NCBI GenBank assembly: GCA_002709005.1
Contig: PAPH01000052.1
Location: forward strand, 22,930-86,929
Source: Hyphomicrobiales bacterium
GTDB lineage: Bacteria > Pseudomonadota > Alphaproteobacteria > Rhizobiales > Rhizobiaceae
DNA length: 64,000 bases
Reading direction: 5' to 3'
The position numbers and the translations under genes were made by a program. A model generated the notes under the pieces. That model saw only the letters and a list, made by a program, of their open reading frames with translations. It had not been told where the DNA came from and made no database searches. Shown one piece after another: positions 9,484 through 19,413 of this stretch (its first letter is position 1; each line of letters begins with the position of its first letter).

Positions 9484-10005
9484 TCACATGCTGGCGGCAG
9501 CGCGGGTCGCCTGGTCGTACTGGCCCGACATCACCCGCATGAGGGCTGCGATCTCGCTGACGCGCGCCTCGTCGAGACCCAGCGTGCGGATCGGTTCGAC
9601 GAGCAGCTTTTCGCGCAGCCGGCGGTATTCGAGGCAATGGGACGTGCCTTTGGCGGTTATGCTCACCGTCTTCTCCTTGCCGCGCCGTCCACTCTCGACG
9701 AGCCCCAGCGCCTCGAGCTTCTTGAGCGCGTAGGAGACGACGTGCGTGTCCTCGATGTTGAACATCATGCACAGTTCGGCCTGGCTTTTGGCGCGCTCGC
9801 GGTGATTGACCGCATGGAGGATCTGCACCTCCATGCTCGACAGCCCGCCGCCATGGGCGGCGTTGGAGCAGGCAGCGATCCAGCGGTTATAGGCATTGCC
9901 GAGGATGACGAGCGCGAATTCGAGTTCGGAAAGCGAGGGCATGGCACCATCGGCCAGATGGGAGGCGGAAACGATCGGCCCGATCGGTACCTGCGTCGTG
10001 CTCAT
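9484..10005 (-). CDS. MarR-like winged-helix regulator
   Basis: A 173-residue winged helix-turn-helix protein. The recognition region (residues about 75-105, AELCMMFNIEDTHVVSYALKKLEALGLVESG) and the wing (GRRGKEKTVSITAKG) are clear, and flanking helices should form the dimer interface. It is divergent from the hydantoinase/oxoprolinase gene, with a perfect palindrome between them, so it most likely controls that gene and itself. The ligand is unknown; a 5-oxoproline or hydantoin-type compound would be a reasonable guess from the neighbour only. Confidence 0.87.
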   Translation of the reverse strand: MSTTQVPIGPIVSASHLADGAMPSLSELEFALVILGNAYNRWIAACSNAAHGGGLSSMEVQILHAVNHRERAKSQAELCMMFNIEDTHVVSYALKKLEALGLVESGRRGKEKTVSITAKGTSHCLEYRRLREKLLVEPIRTLGLDEARVSEIAALMRVMSGQYDQATRAAASM

Positions 10006-10062
10006 GAACCTTGTCCCCTTGCAATTCCCAGTGGGAGAAGCTTCGGCTTACGATGATAAAAT

Positions 10063-10079
10063 GTCAATAAATTATTGAC
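10063..10079. promoter_or_regulatory. perfect palindrome, candidate MarR-type operator
   Basis: GTCAATAA and TTATTGAC form a perfect 8-bp inverted repeat around one central A. It sits between the divergent starts of the MarR-like regulator (58 bp away) and the HyuA-HyuB gene (56 bp away), almost exactly in the middle. MarR proteins bind compact palindromes of about this length, so this is the expected operator. Confidence 0.6.
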
Positions 10080-10134
10080 GTCATGCAAGTGACGTGGTTC
10101 TCATGAGGAACTCCGGACAAGGAAGGACAGGCGC

Positions 10135-13100
10135 ATGGCTGAGGGCAAGTGGGATTTCTGGATCGACCGCGGCGGCACTTTCACCGACGTGGTTGGCAAG
10201 GCCCCAGACGGCGAATTGCACCAGCGCAAGCTCTTGTCGGAAAACCCCGAGGCCTACGAGGACGCCGCCATTCAGGGCATCCGCGATCTTCTCCGCGTCG
10301 CGCAGGACGAAGCGATCCCCGCCGGCCGCATCGGCGCGGTCAAGATGGGGACGACTGTTGCCACCAATGCGCTGCTCGAACGCAAGGGCGACCGGACGCT
10401 GCTCGTCATCACCAAGGGCTTCCGCGATGCGCTCAGGATCGCCTATCAGGCACGACCCGACATCTTCGCCAAGGAGATCATCCTACCCGAACAGCTCTAC
10501 GAGCGGGTCATCGAGATCGATGAACGCATGTCCGCCAAGGGCGAAGTCCGCCACGAACCCGATATTGCGGCGCTGGAATCTGCGCTTGCCCAGGCTCGTG
10601 CAGCCGGCATCGATTCCGTGGCTATCGTGCTGATGCACGCCTGGCGCAATCCGGACCACGAGACCGCCGTCGAAGCCGCTTGCGAAAAGGCTGGCTTCTC
10701 CCAGATCTCCGTCAGCCACAAGGTTTCGCCGCTGATCAAGCTGGTCGGGCGCGGCGACACCACAGTGGTCGATGCCTATCTCTCCCCGATCCTCCGGCGC
10801 TATGTCGACCGGGTGGCCGGCGAACTGGGCGCCACCCCCGCCGGCGAGGACGGGCCGACGCTGCAGGTCATGATGTCCTCGGGCGGGCTGACGGCGGCCG
10901 ACAAGTTCCGAGGCAAGGACGCCATCCTCTCGGGGCCCGCCGGTGGCGTGGTCGGCATGGTCGAGACGGCGGAACTCGCCGGCTATTCGCGCGTCATCGG
11001 CTTCGACATGGGCGGCACATCGACGGACGTCGCCCATTATGACGGCGACTACGAGCGAGCCTTCGACACCGAGGTCGCCGGCGTGCGTATCCGCGCGCCC
11101 ATGATGCGCATTCACACGGTTGCCGCCGGCGGCGGCTCGGTGCTGCACGCCGACGAGGGCCGCTTCCGCGCCGGTCCGGATTCCGCCGGCGCCAACCCGG
11201 GTCCCGCCTGCTACCGTCGCGGCGGCCCGCTGACGGTGACCGACGCCAATGTGATGCTCGGCAAGCTGCAGCCGGATTTCTTTCCCGCGATCTTCGGTCC
11301 CGAGCAGGACAAGCCGCTCGACCGGGACGCAGTGGCGAAGCGCTTCGAGGAACTGGCCATCGACACGCCCGGCAAGTCGGCCGAGGAGATTGCCGAGGGC
11401 TTCGTGACCATCGCTGTCGAAAACATGGCCAACGCCATCAAGAAGATATCCGTGCAGCGCGGCTACGACGTGACCAAATATCTGCTCAACTGCTTCGGCG
11501 GCGCCGGCGGACAACATGCCTGCCTGGTGGCCGATGCGCTCGGCATGGGAGCGATCCTCATCCACCCCTTCTCGGGGCTTCTCTCCGCATACGGCATCGG
11601 CCTCGCCCGCGTCTTCGCCTCGCGCCAGCAGGCGCTGATCGCACCGCTCGACACGGACAGCAAGGCTGCCGTCGAGAAGCTCGTCGGCGAACTCAAGGCC
11701 GACGTCATCGCGGAGATGGCCGAACAGGGAATCGTCGCCGAGAAGGTCGCCGCCCGGCCGGTGCTGCAGCTTCGCTACGACGGCACCGACACCACCCTGC
11801 CGATCGCCATGGACGGCTTCGATCTCGCCCGCGCGCGCGCCGATTTCGAGACCGCGCACAAGGCGCAGTTCGGCTTCATCTATGACAACAAGGGGATCGT
11901 CATCGAGGCCGTATCGGTGGAGGGCACCGACACCTCCGGCGGCAAGCGCGAGGAAGCTGAGCACGCCCTCGACGCCCGCGAAACCGGCGAGAACGAGACC
12001 CGGCAGATCTATTCGGGCGGGAACTGGCACGACGCCAAGGTGATCCGCCGCGAGGAACTGAAGCCCGGCAACCGGATCAAGGGTCCGGCGCTCGTCATCG
12101 AACCCAACCAGACCATTGTCGTCGAACCGGGCTGGAGCGCCGAGATCAACGCCCGCGACCACGTGATCCTCACACGCCACGAGAAACTCGACCGCGCCAT
12201 GGCGATCGGCACCGATCACGCCGATCCGGTGCTGCTCGAAGTCTTCAACAATCTCTTCATGTCGATCGCCGAACAGATGGGCGTGACGCTGCAGAACACC
12301 GCCTATTCGGTCAACATCAAGGAGCGGCTCGACTTCTCCTGCGCCGTCTTCGACCGTACCGGCGCGCTGGTGGCCAATGCCCCGCACATGCCGGTGCATC
12401 TAGGCTCGATGGACCGCTCGGTGGAGACGATCATCCGGCTCAACGAGGGCAAGATCAAGCCGGGCGACGTGTTTGCGCTCAACGCGCCCTATAACGGCGG
12501 CACCCACCTGCCGGACATCACGGTGGTCACGCCGGTCTTCGCCGACAATTCCGACACGGAGATCCTGTTCTGGGCAGCCTCGCGCGGCCACCACGCCGAT
12601 GTCGGCGGCACGGCGCCGGGCTCGATGACGCCGCTCGCGACCACGGTCGACGAGGAAGGCGTGCTGATCGACAACTTCAAGCTGGTCGACCAGGGCCGCT
12701 TCCGCGAGAAGGAACTCGAGGAACTGCTGACAAACCACCCCTACCCGGTCCGCAACGTCACCCAGAACGTCGCCGACCTGAAGGCGCAGATCGCAGCCAA
12801 CGAGAAGGGCGTGGCCAATCTTAGAAAGATGGTCGCCGATTTCGGGCTCGACGTGGTGGAAGCCTATATGGGTCACGTCCAGGACAACGCGGCGGAAAGC
12901 GTTGCTCGGGTTCTCGAGAAACTCACCGATTCCGAATACGCCTACGACACGGACACCGGCCAGACGATCCGCGTGAAGATCACCGTGGACCGGGACAAGC
13001 GCGAGGCGACCGTCGATTTCACCGGAACCTCGGAAGCACGCGAGAACAACTTCAACGCCCCCGAACCGGTGGCCCGCGCGGCCGTGCTCTACGCTTTCCG

Positions 13101-13767
13101 GGTGATGGTCGAAAAGCCGATCCCGATGAATGCGGGCTGCCTGAGGCCGATCAACATCATCATCCCCGAGGGCTCGATGCTCAAGCCTGCCTATCCGCGT
13201 GCCGTGGTAGCAGGAAACGTCGAGACCTCGCAGCATGTCACCAACGCGCTTTTCGGCGCCATGGGGGCGCTCGCCAACGCGCAAGGGACGATGAACAATC
13301 TCACCTTCGGCAACGACACCTACCAGTATTACGAGACGATCTGCTCGGGTACTCCGGCGGGCTACCAGAATGACGGCAAGGGTTTTTACGGCACCTCGGG
13401 GGTGCACACCCACATGACCAATTCCCGGCTGACCGACCCGGAGGTGCTGGAGATGCGCTTCCCCGTTGAACTCGAGGATTTTCATATCCGCGAGGGCTCC
13501 GGCGGCAAGGGCAAGTTCAATGCCGGTGATGGCACGCGGCGAACGCTGCGCTTCCTCGAACGGATGGAGATGGCGATCCTGTCGTCGCACCGGAACCGCC
13601 CGCCCGAGGGTATTGACGGAGGTGGCGCGGGAGAGGTCGGCCGCACCGAGATCCGCCGCACCGACGGCACGATCGAGGAATTGAAGGCCTGCGACCAGAC
13701 GGTTCTCGAGGCCGGAGAAGCGGTGATCCTGACGACGCCGACGGCGGGCGGCGCGGGACGCGGCTAG
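10135..13767 (+). CDS. fused hydantoinase A/B (5-oxoprolinase-type) protein
   Basis: A 1210-residue ATP-dependent amidohydrolase joining HyuA and HyuB in one chain, as in ATP-hydrolysing 5-oxoprolinase, which opens 5-oxo-L-proline to glutamate. The HyuA half (about 1-690) has the N-terminal [11 protein letters not shown] phosphate loop and a second [11 protein letters not shown] motif. The HyuB half starts near residue 697 ([20 protein letters not shown]) and contains the [16 protein letters not shown] and HMPVHLGSM signatures. The length matches full-length oxoprolinases rather than split subunits. It is preceded by a palindromic operator and the divergent MarR-like gene. N-methylhydantoinase or acetophenone-carboxylase-like activity cannot be excluded. 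Confidence 0.9.
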   Translation: MAEGKWDFWIDRGGTFTDVVGKAPDGELHQRKLLSENPEAYEDAAIQGIRDLLRVAQDEAIPAGRIGAVKMGTTVATNALLERKGDRTLLVITKGFRDALRIAYQARPDIFAKEIILPEQLYERVIEIDERMSAKGEVRHEPDIAALESALAQARAAGIDSVAIVLMHAWRNPDHETAVEAACEKAGFSQISVSHKVSPLIKLVGRGDTTVVDAYLSPILRRYVDRVAGELGATPAGEDGPTLQVMMSSGGLTAADKFRGKDAILSGPAGGVVGMVETAELAGYSRVIGFDMGGTSTDVAHYDGDYERAFDTEVAGVRIRAPMMRIHTVAAGGGSVLHADEGRFRAGPDSAGANPGPACYRRGGPLTVTDANVMLGKLQPDFFPAIFGPEQDKPLDRDAVAKRFEELAIDTPGKSAEEIAEGFVTIAVENMANAIKKISVQRGYDVTKYLLNCFGGAGGQHACLVADALGMGAILIHPFSGLLSAYGIGLARVFASRQQALIAPLDTDSKAAVEKLVGELKADVIAEMAEQGIVAEKVAARPVLQLRYDGTDTTLPIAMDGFDLARARADFETAHKAQFGFIYDNKGIVIEAVSVEGTDTSGGKREEAEHALDARETGENETRQIYSGGNWHDAKVIRREELKPGNRIKGPALVIEPNQTIVVEPGWSAEINARDHVILTRHEKLDRAMAIGTDHADPVLLEVFNNLFMSIAEQMGVTLQNTAYSVNIKERLDFSCAVFDRTGALVANAPHMPVHLGSMDRSVETIIRLNEGKIKPGDVFALNAPYNGGTHLPDITVVTPVFADNSDTEILFWAASRGHHADVGGTAPGSMTPLATTVDEEGVLIDNFKLVDQGRFREKELEELLTNHPYPVRNVTQNVADLKAQIAANEKGVANLRKMVADFGLDVVEAYMGHVQDNAAESVARVLEKLTDSEYAYDTDTGQTIRVKITVDRDKREATVDFTGTSEARENNFNAPEPVARAAVLYAFRVMVEKPIPMNAGCLRPINIIIPEGSMLKPAYPRAVVAGNVETSQHVTNALFGAMGALANAQGTMNNLTFGNDTYQYYETICSGTPAGYQNDGKGFYGTSGVHTHMTNSRLTDPEVLEMRFPVELEDFHIREGSGGKGKFNAGDGTRRTLRFLERMEMAILSSHRNRPPEGIDGGGAGEVGRTEIRRTDGTIEELKACDQTVLEAGEAVILTTPTAGGAGRG

Positions 13768-13777
13768 GGGGCGATCC

Positions 13778-15349
13778 CTAGCCGACGACCTTGCGCAACA
13801 ATCTCGCGCCATTCGGCTCGACACGCCGCGCGAGGTAGGACGCCTGATCTGCCGTCAGCGCCGGGCCCGCGCTCGCGCCTGTCAGCGTCGCGCGGGGAAA
13901 GCGCGTGGCAAAGGCCAGGTCATCGGCGGTATTGACCTCCTCGAACCGGAGTTCAAGCCGCATCGCATCGGCGAATATCGAAAGAGATTTTGTCATCTCC
14001 CCGCCGCAGGAGCCCTCCGCCGCCCTGCGCAGCCGGCCGATATCGATGCGCCAGCAGTCGACCGGCGAATTGGCGGCCCGCGCCCGGTCGAAGACACCGG
14101 CGACGAGATCGGCGGCGCATATCCGGATCCCCATGGCTCGCAGCGCTGCGACGTTGTCGTCCGCACTCGAATGCGGAATTTCTCCGAAGGCCCGGAAATC
14201 GACATCGATGATGAAGCGCTCGGGCCCGAGGCCCGCCTGGGTCATCCTTTCGCCCAGGCGATTGGCGACGCCCTTGCGCGAGAGAAGTTGCGCCGACAGG
14301 CTGACGGTGACCGTAAAATGGGCCGGCCAGCCTTTCATGTCGCGGATCACGCAATCGAGCAGCCACTCCTCGATTGCCGCCGCCGGGATAGGGCCGGACC
14401 GTCGGGCACCGTCTTCTTCCCCGGACCGGACGACGGCGGCAGAAAATCCCCTCAGCACAGCCGTGCCGGCTTCGTTGACCGGCCTGTACTCGACGCCGAG
14501 ACGCCCCTCTTCCACCGCCTGCTTCACCGCTCGCTGCGCGCCGGAAACCATCATGTCCGGCTGACCGGCTCCGCCGACATTGAAGGCATGGCGAAGCTCG
14601 CCCTCGCCCTTGGCCCTGTACAGGGCCACGTCGGCACGCTTGAGCGCCGCCGAAAGTGTATCGTTGCCGCCTTTGAAGAAGGATACGCCGATACTGCCGG
14701 AGGTTTCGATCTCTGCACCCGCATGGTGAACCGTACGGAACACCTTCGTCGACAACATCCGCACGAAGGCCTCCATGCCGGCGACATCGCGGGGTCCTTC
14801 CGCCAGAACGGCGAACTCGTCGCCGCCGAGGCGATAGGCCCGGCATTCGAAATCGCATGCGGCGCGGAGTCGTCCGGCGAGCAGGCTCAACACCTCGTCG
14901 CCGGCATCGTGACCGAACGTGTCGTTGATTTCCTTGAAATCGTCGAGGTCCAGGAGAACGACCGCGGCAAGCGTGGTTTCCGCGTCTGCCGTGCCCGCCA
15001 ATGTGGTGGTATCCCGTTTGAGCGCGTGCCTGTTGCCAAGCCCGGTGAGCGCGTCCTGATAGGCGAGACGATAGAGTTCGACCACGCCTGCACGCTCGGC
15101 CAGGAGAAGCCGGTCGGCCTGATCGAGCCGGCGCCCCGCGCGGGCCGCGAGATAGCCGAAGGCCAGCGCGGAGAGCACGATCGCGGCGTTGAAAAGCGGG
15201 CTGTTCGCCAGTGAATTGAAAAAATCAAGAAGGCCGTGCCCCATAGGGACCCCGGCCGAAAGACATACCAACGACGTCAAAGCGCCGATCGCCGAGCCCG
15301 CGATTGCATATCGCGCTTCCATGCTCGACGGAAAAATATTCAACGTCAT
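13778..15349 (-). CDS. membrane GGDEF protein with degenerate EAL domain
   Basis: A 523-residue protein likely to make cyclic di-GMP. Two N-terminal helices (about 16-36 and 54-70) precede a GGDEF domain with an intact GGDEF motif at 175-179 and the DALTGLGNR and DLDDFKEINDTFGHDAGDEVL signatures. The C-terminal third resembles an EAL phosphodiesterase, but the EAL triad reads SAA (LRGFSAAVV) and the second metal motif reads FIIDVDF, so it should be catalytically dead and act as a sensory or docking module. The start at 15349 follows GAGGGAG; the longer open frame upstream is basic and not family-like. Confidence 0.87.
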   Translation of the reverse strand: MTLNIFPSSMEARYAIAGSAIGALTSLVCLSAGVPMGHGLLDFFNSLANSPLFNAAIVLSALAFGYLAARAGRRLDQADRLLLAERAGVVELYRLAYQDALTGLGNRHALKRDTTTLAGTADAETTLAAVVLLDLDDFKEINDTFGHDAGDEVLSLLAGRLRAACDFECRAYRLGGDEFAVLAEGPRDVAGMEAFVRMLSTKVFRTVHHAGAEIETSGSIGVSFFKGGNDTLSAALKRADVALYRAKGEGELRHAFNVGGAGQPDMMVSGAQRAVKQAVEEGRLGVEYRPVNEAGTAVLRGFSAAVVRSGEEDGARRSGPIPAAAIEEWLLDCVIRDMKGWPAHFTVTVSLSAQLLSRKGVANRLGERMTQAGLGPERFIIDVDFRAFGEIPHSSADDNVAALRAMGIRICAADLVAGVFDRARAANSPVDCWRIDIGRLRRAAEGSCGGEMTKSLSIFADAMRLELRFEEVNTADDLAFATRFPRATLTGASAGPALTADQASYLARRVEPNGARLLRKVVG

Positions 15350-15499
15350 GTCAAATACTCCCTCAAGGCCTGGAAGCATAAAGGGTCGACTTTTAACAAA
15401 TGCTGAGAGGCGATCGCGGCGCGCAACGGTGGTTAAGGAACGGTTGCCGGAACCCGCGACGGGATGGCGGCAACGCTCGAATCCGTGTATCACCGGGCA

Positions 15500-16360
15500 A
15501 TGCGAAAAATGCCATCGACGCCCGCGCGCGAACGCCCGACCGGTCTTCATACGGGGTTCGCCCCCTTTCTCGCCATGCTCGCAAGCGGGATTCTGGCTGC
15601 CTGCACCTCGACAACCGGCCCGGCCGACATTCTCTCTCCGGTATCACTGACCTCGACGACATCGGCAACCCGGGCCCTGCCCTATGCCGATTCCGACCCG
15701 ATCGATTTCGGTGCCCGCACGCCGGCGCTGCATCCGGTCCATGGCATCGACGTATCGAAATACCAAGGCGAGATCGACTGGCCGGAAGTAAGGAAAGCCG
15801 GCGTCTCCTTCGCCTTCATCAAGGCGACCGAGGGTGGCGACCGCGTCGACGACCGCTTCGGCCGCTACTGGCGAGGGGCAAGTGCCGCGGGCATTCCACA
15901 TGCGCCGTACCACTTCTATTACTTCTGCACCCCCGCCGAGGTTCAGGCCCGCTGGTTCATCCGCAACGTTCCGAAATCGGCGGTGAGGATGCCGCCCGTT
16001 CTCGACATGGAATGGAACCCCGCCTCGCCGAGCTGCAAGCTCAGGCCCGACCCGGCAACCGTACGCCGTGAGATGAAGACCTGGCTCGACATCGTCGAGC
16101 GGCACTTCGGCAAGAAGGCGATCATCTACACCACCGTCGATTTCCACCGTGAAAACATCGACGGCCATTTCCGCGACCACCAGTTCTGGCTCAGATCCGT
16201 GGCCGCCCATCCCGGGGACATCTATCCGAACCACCCCTGGAGCTTCTGGCAATATACCGGCACCGGAAACATGCCGGGCATCAAGGGCGATGTCGACATC
16301 AACGCCTTCGCCGGCACCCGCGCCGAATGGCGCGACTGGCTCGCCAAGCACGGCGGGTGA
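15500..16360 (+). CDS. GH25 lysozyme-type muramidase, lipoprotein
   Basis: A secreted 1,4-beta-N-acetylmuramidase of the GH25 (Chalaropsis lysozyme) family, about 286 residues. The catalytic-domain start HGIDVSKYQGEIDW, the FIKATEG strand, the acidic pair in VLDMEWN and the late WSFWQYTGTG motif are all present. The N-terminus contains a hydrophobic stretch ending ILAAC, a plausible lipobox. The start is uncertain: 15500 gives a compact signal peptide, 15464 adds 12 residues, and neither has a clear ribosome-binding site. It is followed by an MltB-type transglycosylase on the same strand. Confidence 0.88.
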   Translation: MRKMPSTPARERPTGLHTGFAPFLAMLASGILAACTSTTGPADILSPVSLTSTTSATRALPYADSDPIDFGARTPALHPVHGIDVSKYQGEIDWPEVRKAGVSFAFIKATEGGDRVDDRFGRYWRGASAAGIPHAPYHFYYFCTPAEVQARWFIRNVPKSAVRMPPVLDMEWNPASPSCKLRPDPATVRREMKTWLDIVERHFGKKAIIYTTVDFHRENIDGHFRDHQFWLRSVAAHPGDIYPNHPWSFWQYTGTGNMPGIKGDVDINAFAGTRAEWRDWLAKHGG

Positions 16361-16437
16361 GGCGGTAAAGTGGTGCGGTCGCAATCGCGCCATGAAATGC
16401 GCTAGGCTTGCAGCGAACAGATATTCGGGAGACCTTC

Positions 16438-17625
16438 ATGAAATCCACGTCCTTCGCCCTCGCCCTGCCGCTTGCCGCCCTGATGGCGGGATCGGCCGCT
16501 GCCCAGACCGCCGCCTGCGGCGGAGATTTCGGACAGTTCCTGCAGGGGGTGAAGGCCGATGCGGTGGCCGCCGGCGTTCCCGCCAATGTCGCGGAGAACG
16601 CGCTCGCCGGGCTTTCGCCCAACAGCAAGGTACTCTCGATGGACCGCTCGCAGGGGGTTTTCAAGCAAACGTTCCTCGAATTCTCCAAGCGCGTCGTCTC
16701 CGGTTCGCGCATGCAGATCGGCCAGAAGAAGATGCAGCAATATGCCGACACCTTCGCCCGCGCCGAACAGCAATATGGCGTACCGCCCGCCGTGATCACC
16801 GCCTTCTGGGCGCTGGAGACCGATTTCGGCGTCGTCCAGGGCGACTTCAACACGCTTCAGGCGCTCGCAACGCTCGCCCATGACTGTCGCCGGCCCGAAC
16901 TCTTTCGCCCTCAGCTCATCGCCGCCCTCGAAATGGTTCAGCACGGCGATCTCGATCCACGCGGTACGACAGGCGCCTGGGCAGGCGAGATCGGCCAGGT
17001 ACAGATGCTGCCCGAGGACATCATCGCCCACGGCGTGGACGGAAACGGCGACGGCCATGTGAAGCTGAAGGAGACGCCCGAGGACGTCATCATGACCGCG
17101 GCGAAGTTCATTCAGTCGCTCGGCTGGCGCGCCGGCGAACCCTGGCTCAAGGAGGTCGCGCTGCCCACCCGGATGCCGCTCGACAAGTCCGGTCTGGACC
17201 AGGGAATGACCACCGCCGACTGGCTGAACATGGGCGTGACGTTCCGGGACGGCTCGAGCCCTGCGGGTCCGCTGCCCGCCGACCTCCTGCTGCCACAGGG
17301 CAAGGACGGTCCGGCGTTTCTGGCCTTCCCGAATTTCGACGTCTATCTCGAGTGGAACAAGAGTTTCATCTACACAACCTCGGCCGCCTATTTCGCGACC
17401 CGCCTCGCCGGCGCAGAGCGCTACAATGCCGGCACCGCCGACAACGGGCTGAGCGACGGCGAGATGAAGGCGCTGCAGCAGAAGCTGGCGGCCAAGGGCC
17501 ACGATGTCGGCGACATCGACGGAATTCTCGGCGGCGGAACGCGCACTGCCGTCCGCACAGAACAGATGCGCCTCGGCATGCCCGCCGACGGCTGGCCGAC
17601 GCGAGAACTGCTCAACGCCCTGTAA
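16438..17625 (+). CDS. MltB-family lytic murein transglycosylase
   Basis: A 395-residue periplasmic enzyme. A signal peptide (residues 1-23, ending AAAQ) leads to an SLT_2/MltB catalytic domain with the catalytic Glu127 in TAFWALETDFG and the GEIGQVQMLPEDI motif. A PG_binding_1 domain covers about residues 335-393 (LQQKLAAKGHDVGDIDGILGGGTRTAV). The start at 16438 is preceded by GGGAGA; the in-frame ATG at 16408 is less likely. It follows the GH25 gene by 77 bases, so the two may be co-expressed, and converges on the antiporter gene. Confidence 0.92.
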   Translation: MKSTSFALALPLAALMAGSAAAQTAACGGDFGQFLQGVKADAVAAGVPANVAENALAGLSPNSKVLSMDRSQGVFKQTFLEFSKRVVSGSRMQIGQKKMQQYADTFARAEQQYGVPPAVITAFWALETDFGVVQGDFNTLQALATLAHDCRRPELFRPQLIAALEMVQHGDLDPRGTTGAWAGEIGQVQMLPEDIIAHGVDGNGDGHVKLKETPEDVIMTAAKFIQSLGWRAGEPWLKEVALPTRMPLDKSGLDQGMTTADWLNMGVTFRDGSSPAGPLPADLLLPQGKDGPAFLAFPNFDVYLEWNKSFIYTTSAAYFATRLAGAERYNAGTADNGLSDGEMKALQQKLAAKGHDVGDIDGILGGGTRTAVRTEQMRLGMPADGWPTRELLNAL

Positions 17626-17641
17626 GACGCGGTCGGACGGA

Positions 17642-19141
17642 TCAGCCCGGCGCGCGCGGCGTTGCCGGCGTCGGGTTTTCCGCAGGATCTGATGTCGTAT
17701 CCGTCGCTCGCGCGGCCTCGGCGGCCGGACTGGACGTTTCGGCCTTGACCGGCTCTGCTGGCGGCATCTTCGCACGCGCCTTCCGGCTGCGCTTCTGGTA
17801 GACGGCAAAACGGGCGGCGCGGTATCTCAGCCGCCCCCACCAGAATGCCTCGCTGAGGGATTCGCGGCGGCGTCCGACCGACCCCAGTTCTCCTTCATAA
17901 GCAAGGCGCAACGCCTCCCGGTAGGTACCGAGCCCGCTCGCGGCGATCCGCTCGACGCGCTCCATCAGGTTGAACCAGATCGGCGATACCAGAAGGGATA
18001 CGGCGGTGATCGCGATCGCCAGCCGGTAGATGTCGTAGCCGAGCGCGCGCGAGGACAGGCCGGCGGCGGCGAGCACGAAGGAAAACTCGCCGATCTGCGC
18101 CATCGACAGACCGGCCACCAGCGCCGTCTTCGGCTCCGAGCCGGTGGCGCGCAGCAGCGCGATATTGAAGACGGTCTTGACCGCAATCACCAGGAACGAG
18201 GCGGCAAGCACCAGAAAGATGTTGGCGACGATGAAGTCGAGGTCGATCAGCAGCCCGATCGAGAGGAAGAAGACGACGACGAGCACCGACTGGATGGGCT
18301 CTATCACCGGGATGACGCGCGAGCGCAGATTGGAATTGCCGGCGATGATACCGGCGAGAAACGCGCCATAGACCGGCGACAGGCCTGCCAGGCCGGACAG
18401 GGCGGCGGCGAGAAAGCACAGCGCCAGCGAGCCGAGAGCGAGAAGATCGACATTCTCCGCGATAGCCGAGGCAAAGGGGAGCTTGAGTTTCGGGTGCTTG
18501 CCGAACCACCAGAGGATGCCGCCGAGCAACGCCACGGCGACGACCACCTTGAAGACGACCTCTCCGACATCGAAGGCCCCGCCGCCGAGGCTCGAGACGA
18601 GGATCAGCATCGGCACGACGGCGAGATCCTGCGCGATCAGCACGCCGACGGCCACGCGGCCCGGTTCGGAGCGCAGTTCTCCCATGCCGTCAAGCATCTT
18701 CATAGCCACGACAGTCGACGACAGCGCGATGATAAAGCCGAGGATAATGCCCTCGGCGAGGCTGGCGCCGAGCCAGAGCGTGAAAATGGCCGCAAGCAGC
18801 ATCGAGACGATGAGCTGCCCGCCCGCCACCAGGGTCGCCTGCCTTAGGCTGGTGATGAAGGCCTTGATCGACAATTCCATGCCGATGAAAAACAGGAGCA
18901 CCACCACGCCCATCTCGGCGAGCAGAGAGACGTTTTCCGATTCCTCGATCACGCCGAGACCGGTGGGGCCGAGCGCGAGACCCGCCAGGATGAACCCGAC
19001 AAGCGGCGGCTGGCGCAGATACATGAAGCCGAGGCCGAGAATGGCGGCCACTGCCACCGCGATGGCGATCCCCACCAGTGGATCGCCGCCATGGGCGACC
19101 TGACCGACGACCTCTACCGCTTCCGCGATCTGTTCTTCCAC
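17642..19141 (-). CDS. CPA2 family monovalent cation:proton antiporter
   Basis: A 499-residue inner-membrane antiporter (Na+/H+ exchanger domain, KefB/C-like) with about 12 helices, beginning VGIAIAVAVAAILGLGFMYLRQPPLVGFILAG and including the GLSPVYGAFLAGIIAGNSN segment. It lacks the TrkA-N/RCK domain of true KefB/C proteins and ends in an Ala/Pro/Lys-rich tail. A GTG start at 19141 is chosen because GGAG lies six bases upstream and the preceding codons encode unlikely basic sequence. The transported ion (K+ or Na+) cannot be told from the sequence. Confidence 0.85.
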   Translation of the reverse strand: MEEQIAEAVEVVGQVAHGGDPLVGIAIAVAVAAILGLGFMYLRQPPLVGFILAGLALGPTGLGVIEESENVSLLAEMGVVVLLFFIGMELSIKAFITSLRQATLVAGGQLIVSMLLAAIFTLWLGASLAEGIILGFIIALSSTVVAMKMLDGMGELRSEPGRVAVGVLIAQDLAVVPMLILVSSLGGGAFDVGEVVFKVVVAVALLGGILWWFGKHPKLKLPFASAIAENVDLLALGSLALCFLAAALSGLAGLSPVYGAFLAGIIAGNSNLRSRVIPVIEPIQSVLVVVFFLSIGLLIDLDFIVANIFLVLAASFLVIAVKTVFNIALLRATGSEPKTALVAGLSMAQIGEFSFVLAAAGLSSRALGYDIYRLAIAITAVSLLVSPIWFNLMERVERIAASGLGTYREALRLAYEGELGSVGRRRESLSEAFWWGRLRYRAARFAVYQKRSRKARAKMPPAEPVKAETSSPAAEAARATDTTSDPAENPTPATPRAPG

Positions 19142-19413
19142 ACCACGCTCCGCTGACGAACAATTCGGGAGAGAGTAGCCCGCTGCGCCGGACGAGGGCA
19201 ACTGCCTGCCCAACGGCTCGACCCACCGCTTCAAACGCGGCGAGTTCCGGGAGACACGTTTTGCTTGCCGCACACAAGCATGCAGCTACCGCTTGTGATT
19301 ATACTAGAATGTCAGTATGAAATTCGGATCATGTGGTGCAGTTTCCGTGTGATACCGAGGAGAAATGAAAACGGGCCTTGATCGGGTCGACATAGTTTTG
19401 GGAGGAACTATCA

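Noticed and set aside
10483..13824. Two long minus-strand open frames opposite the HyuA-HyuB gene
   Set aside because: Antisense frames of a strongly coding GC-rich gene, with no recognisable domains.
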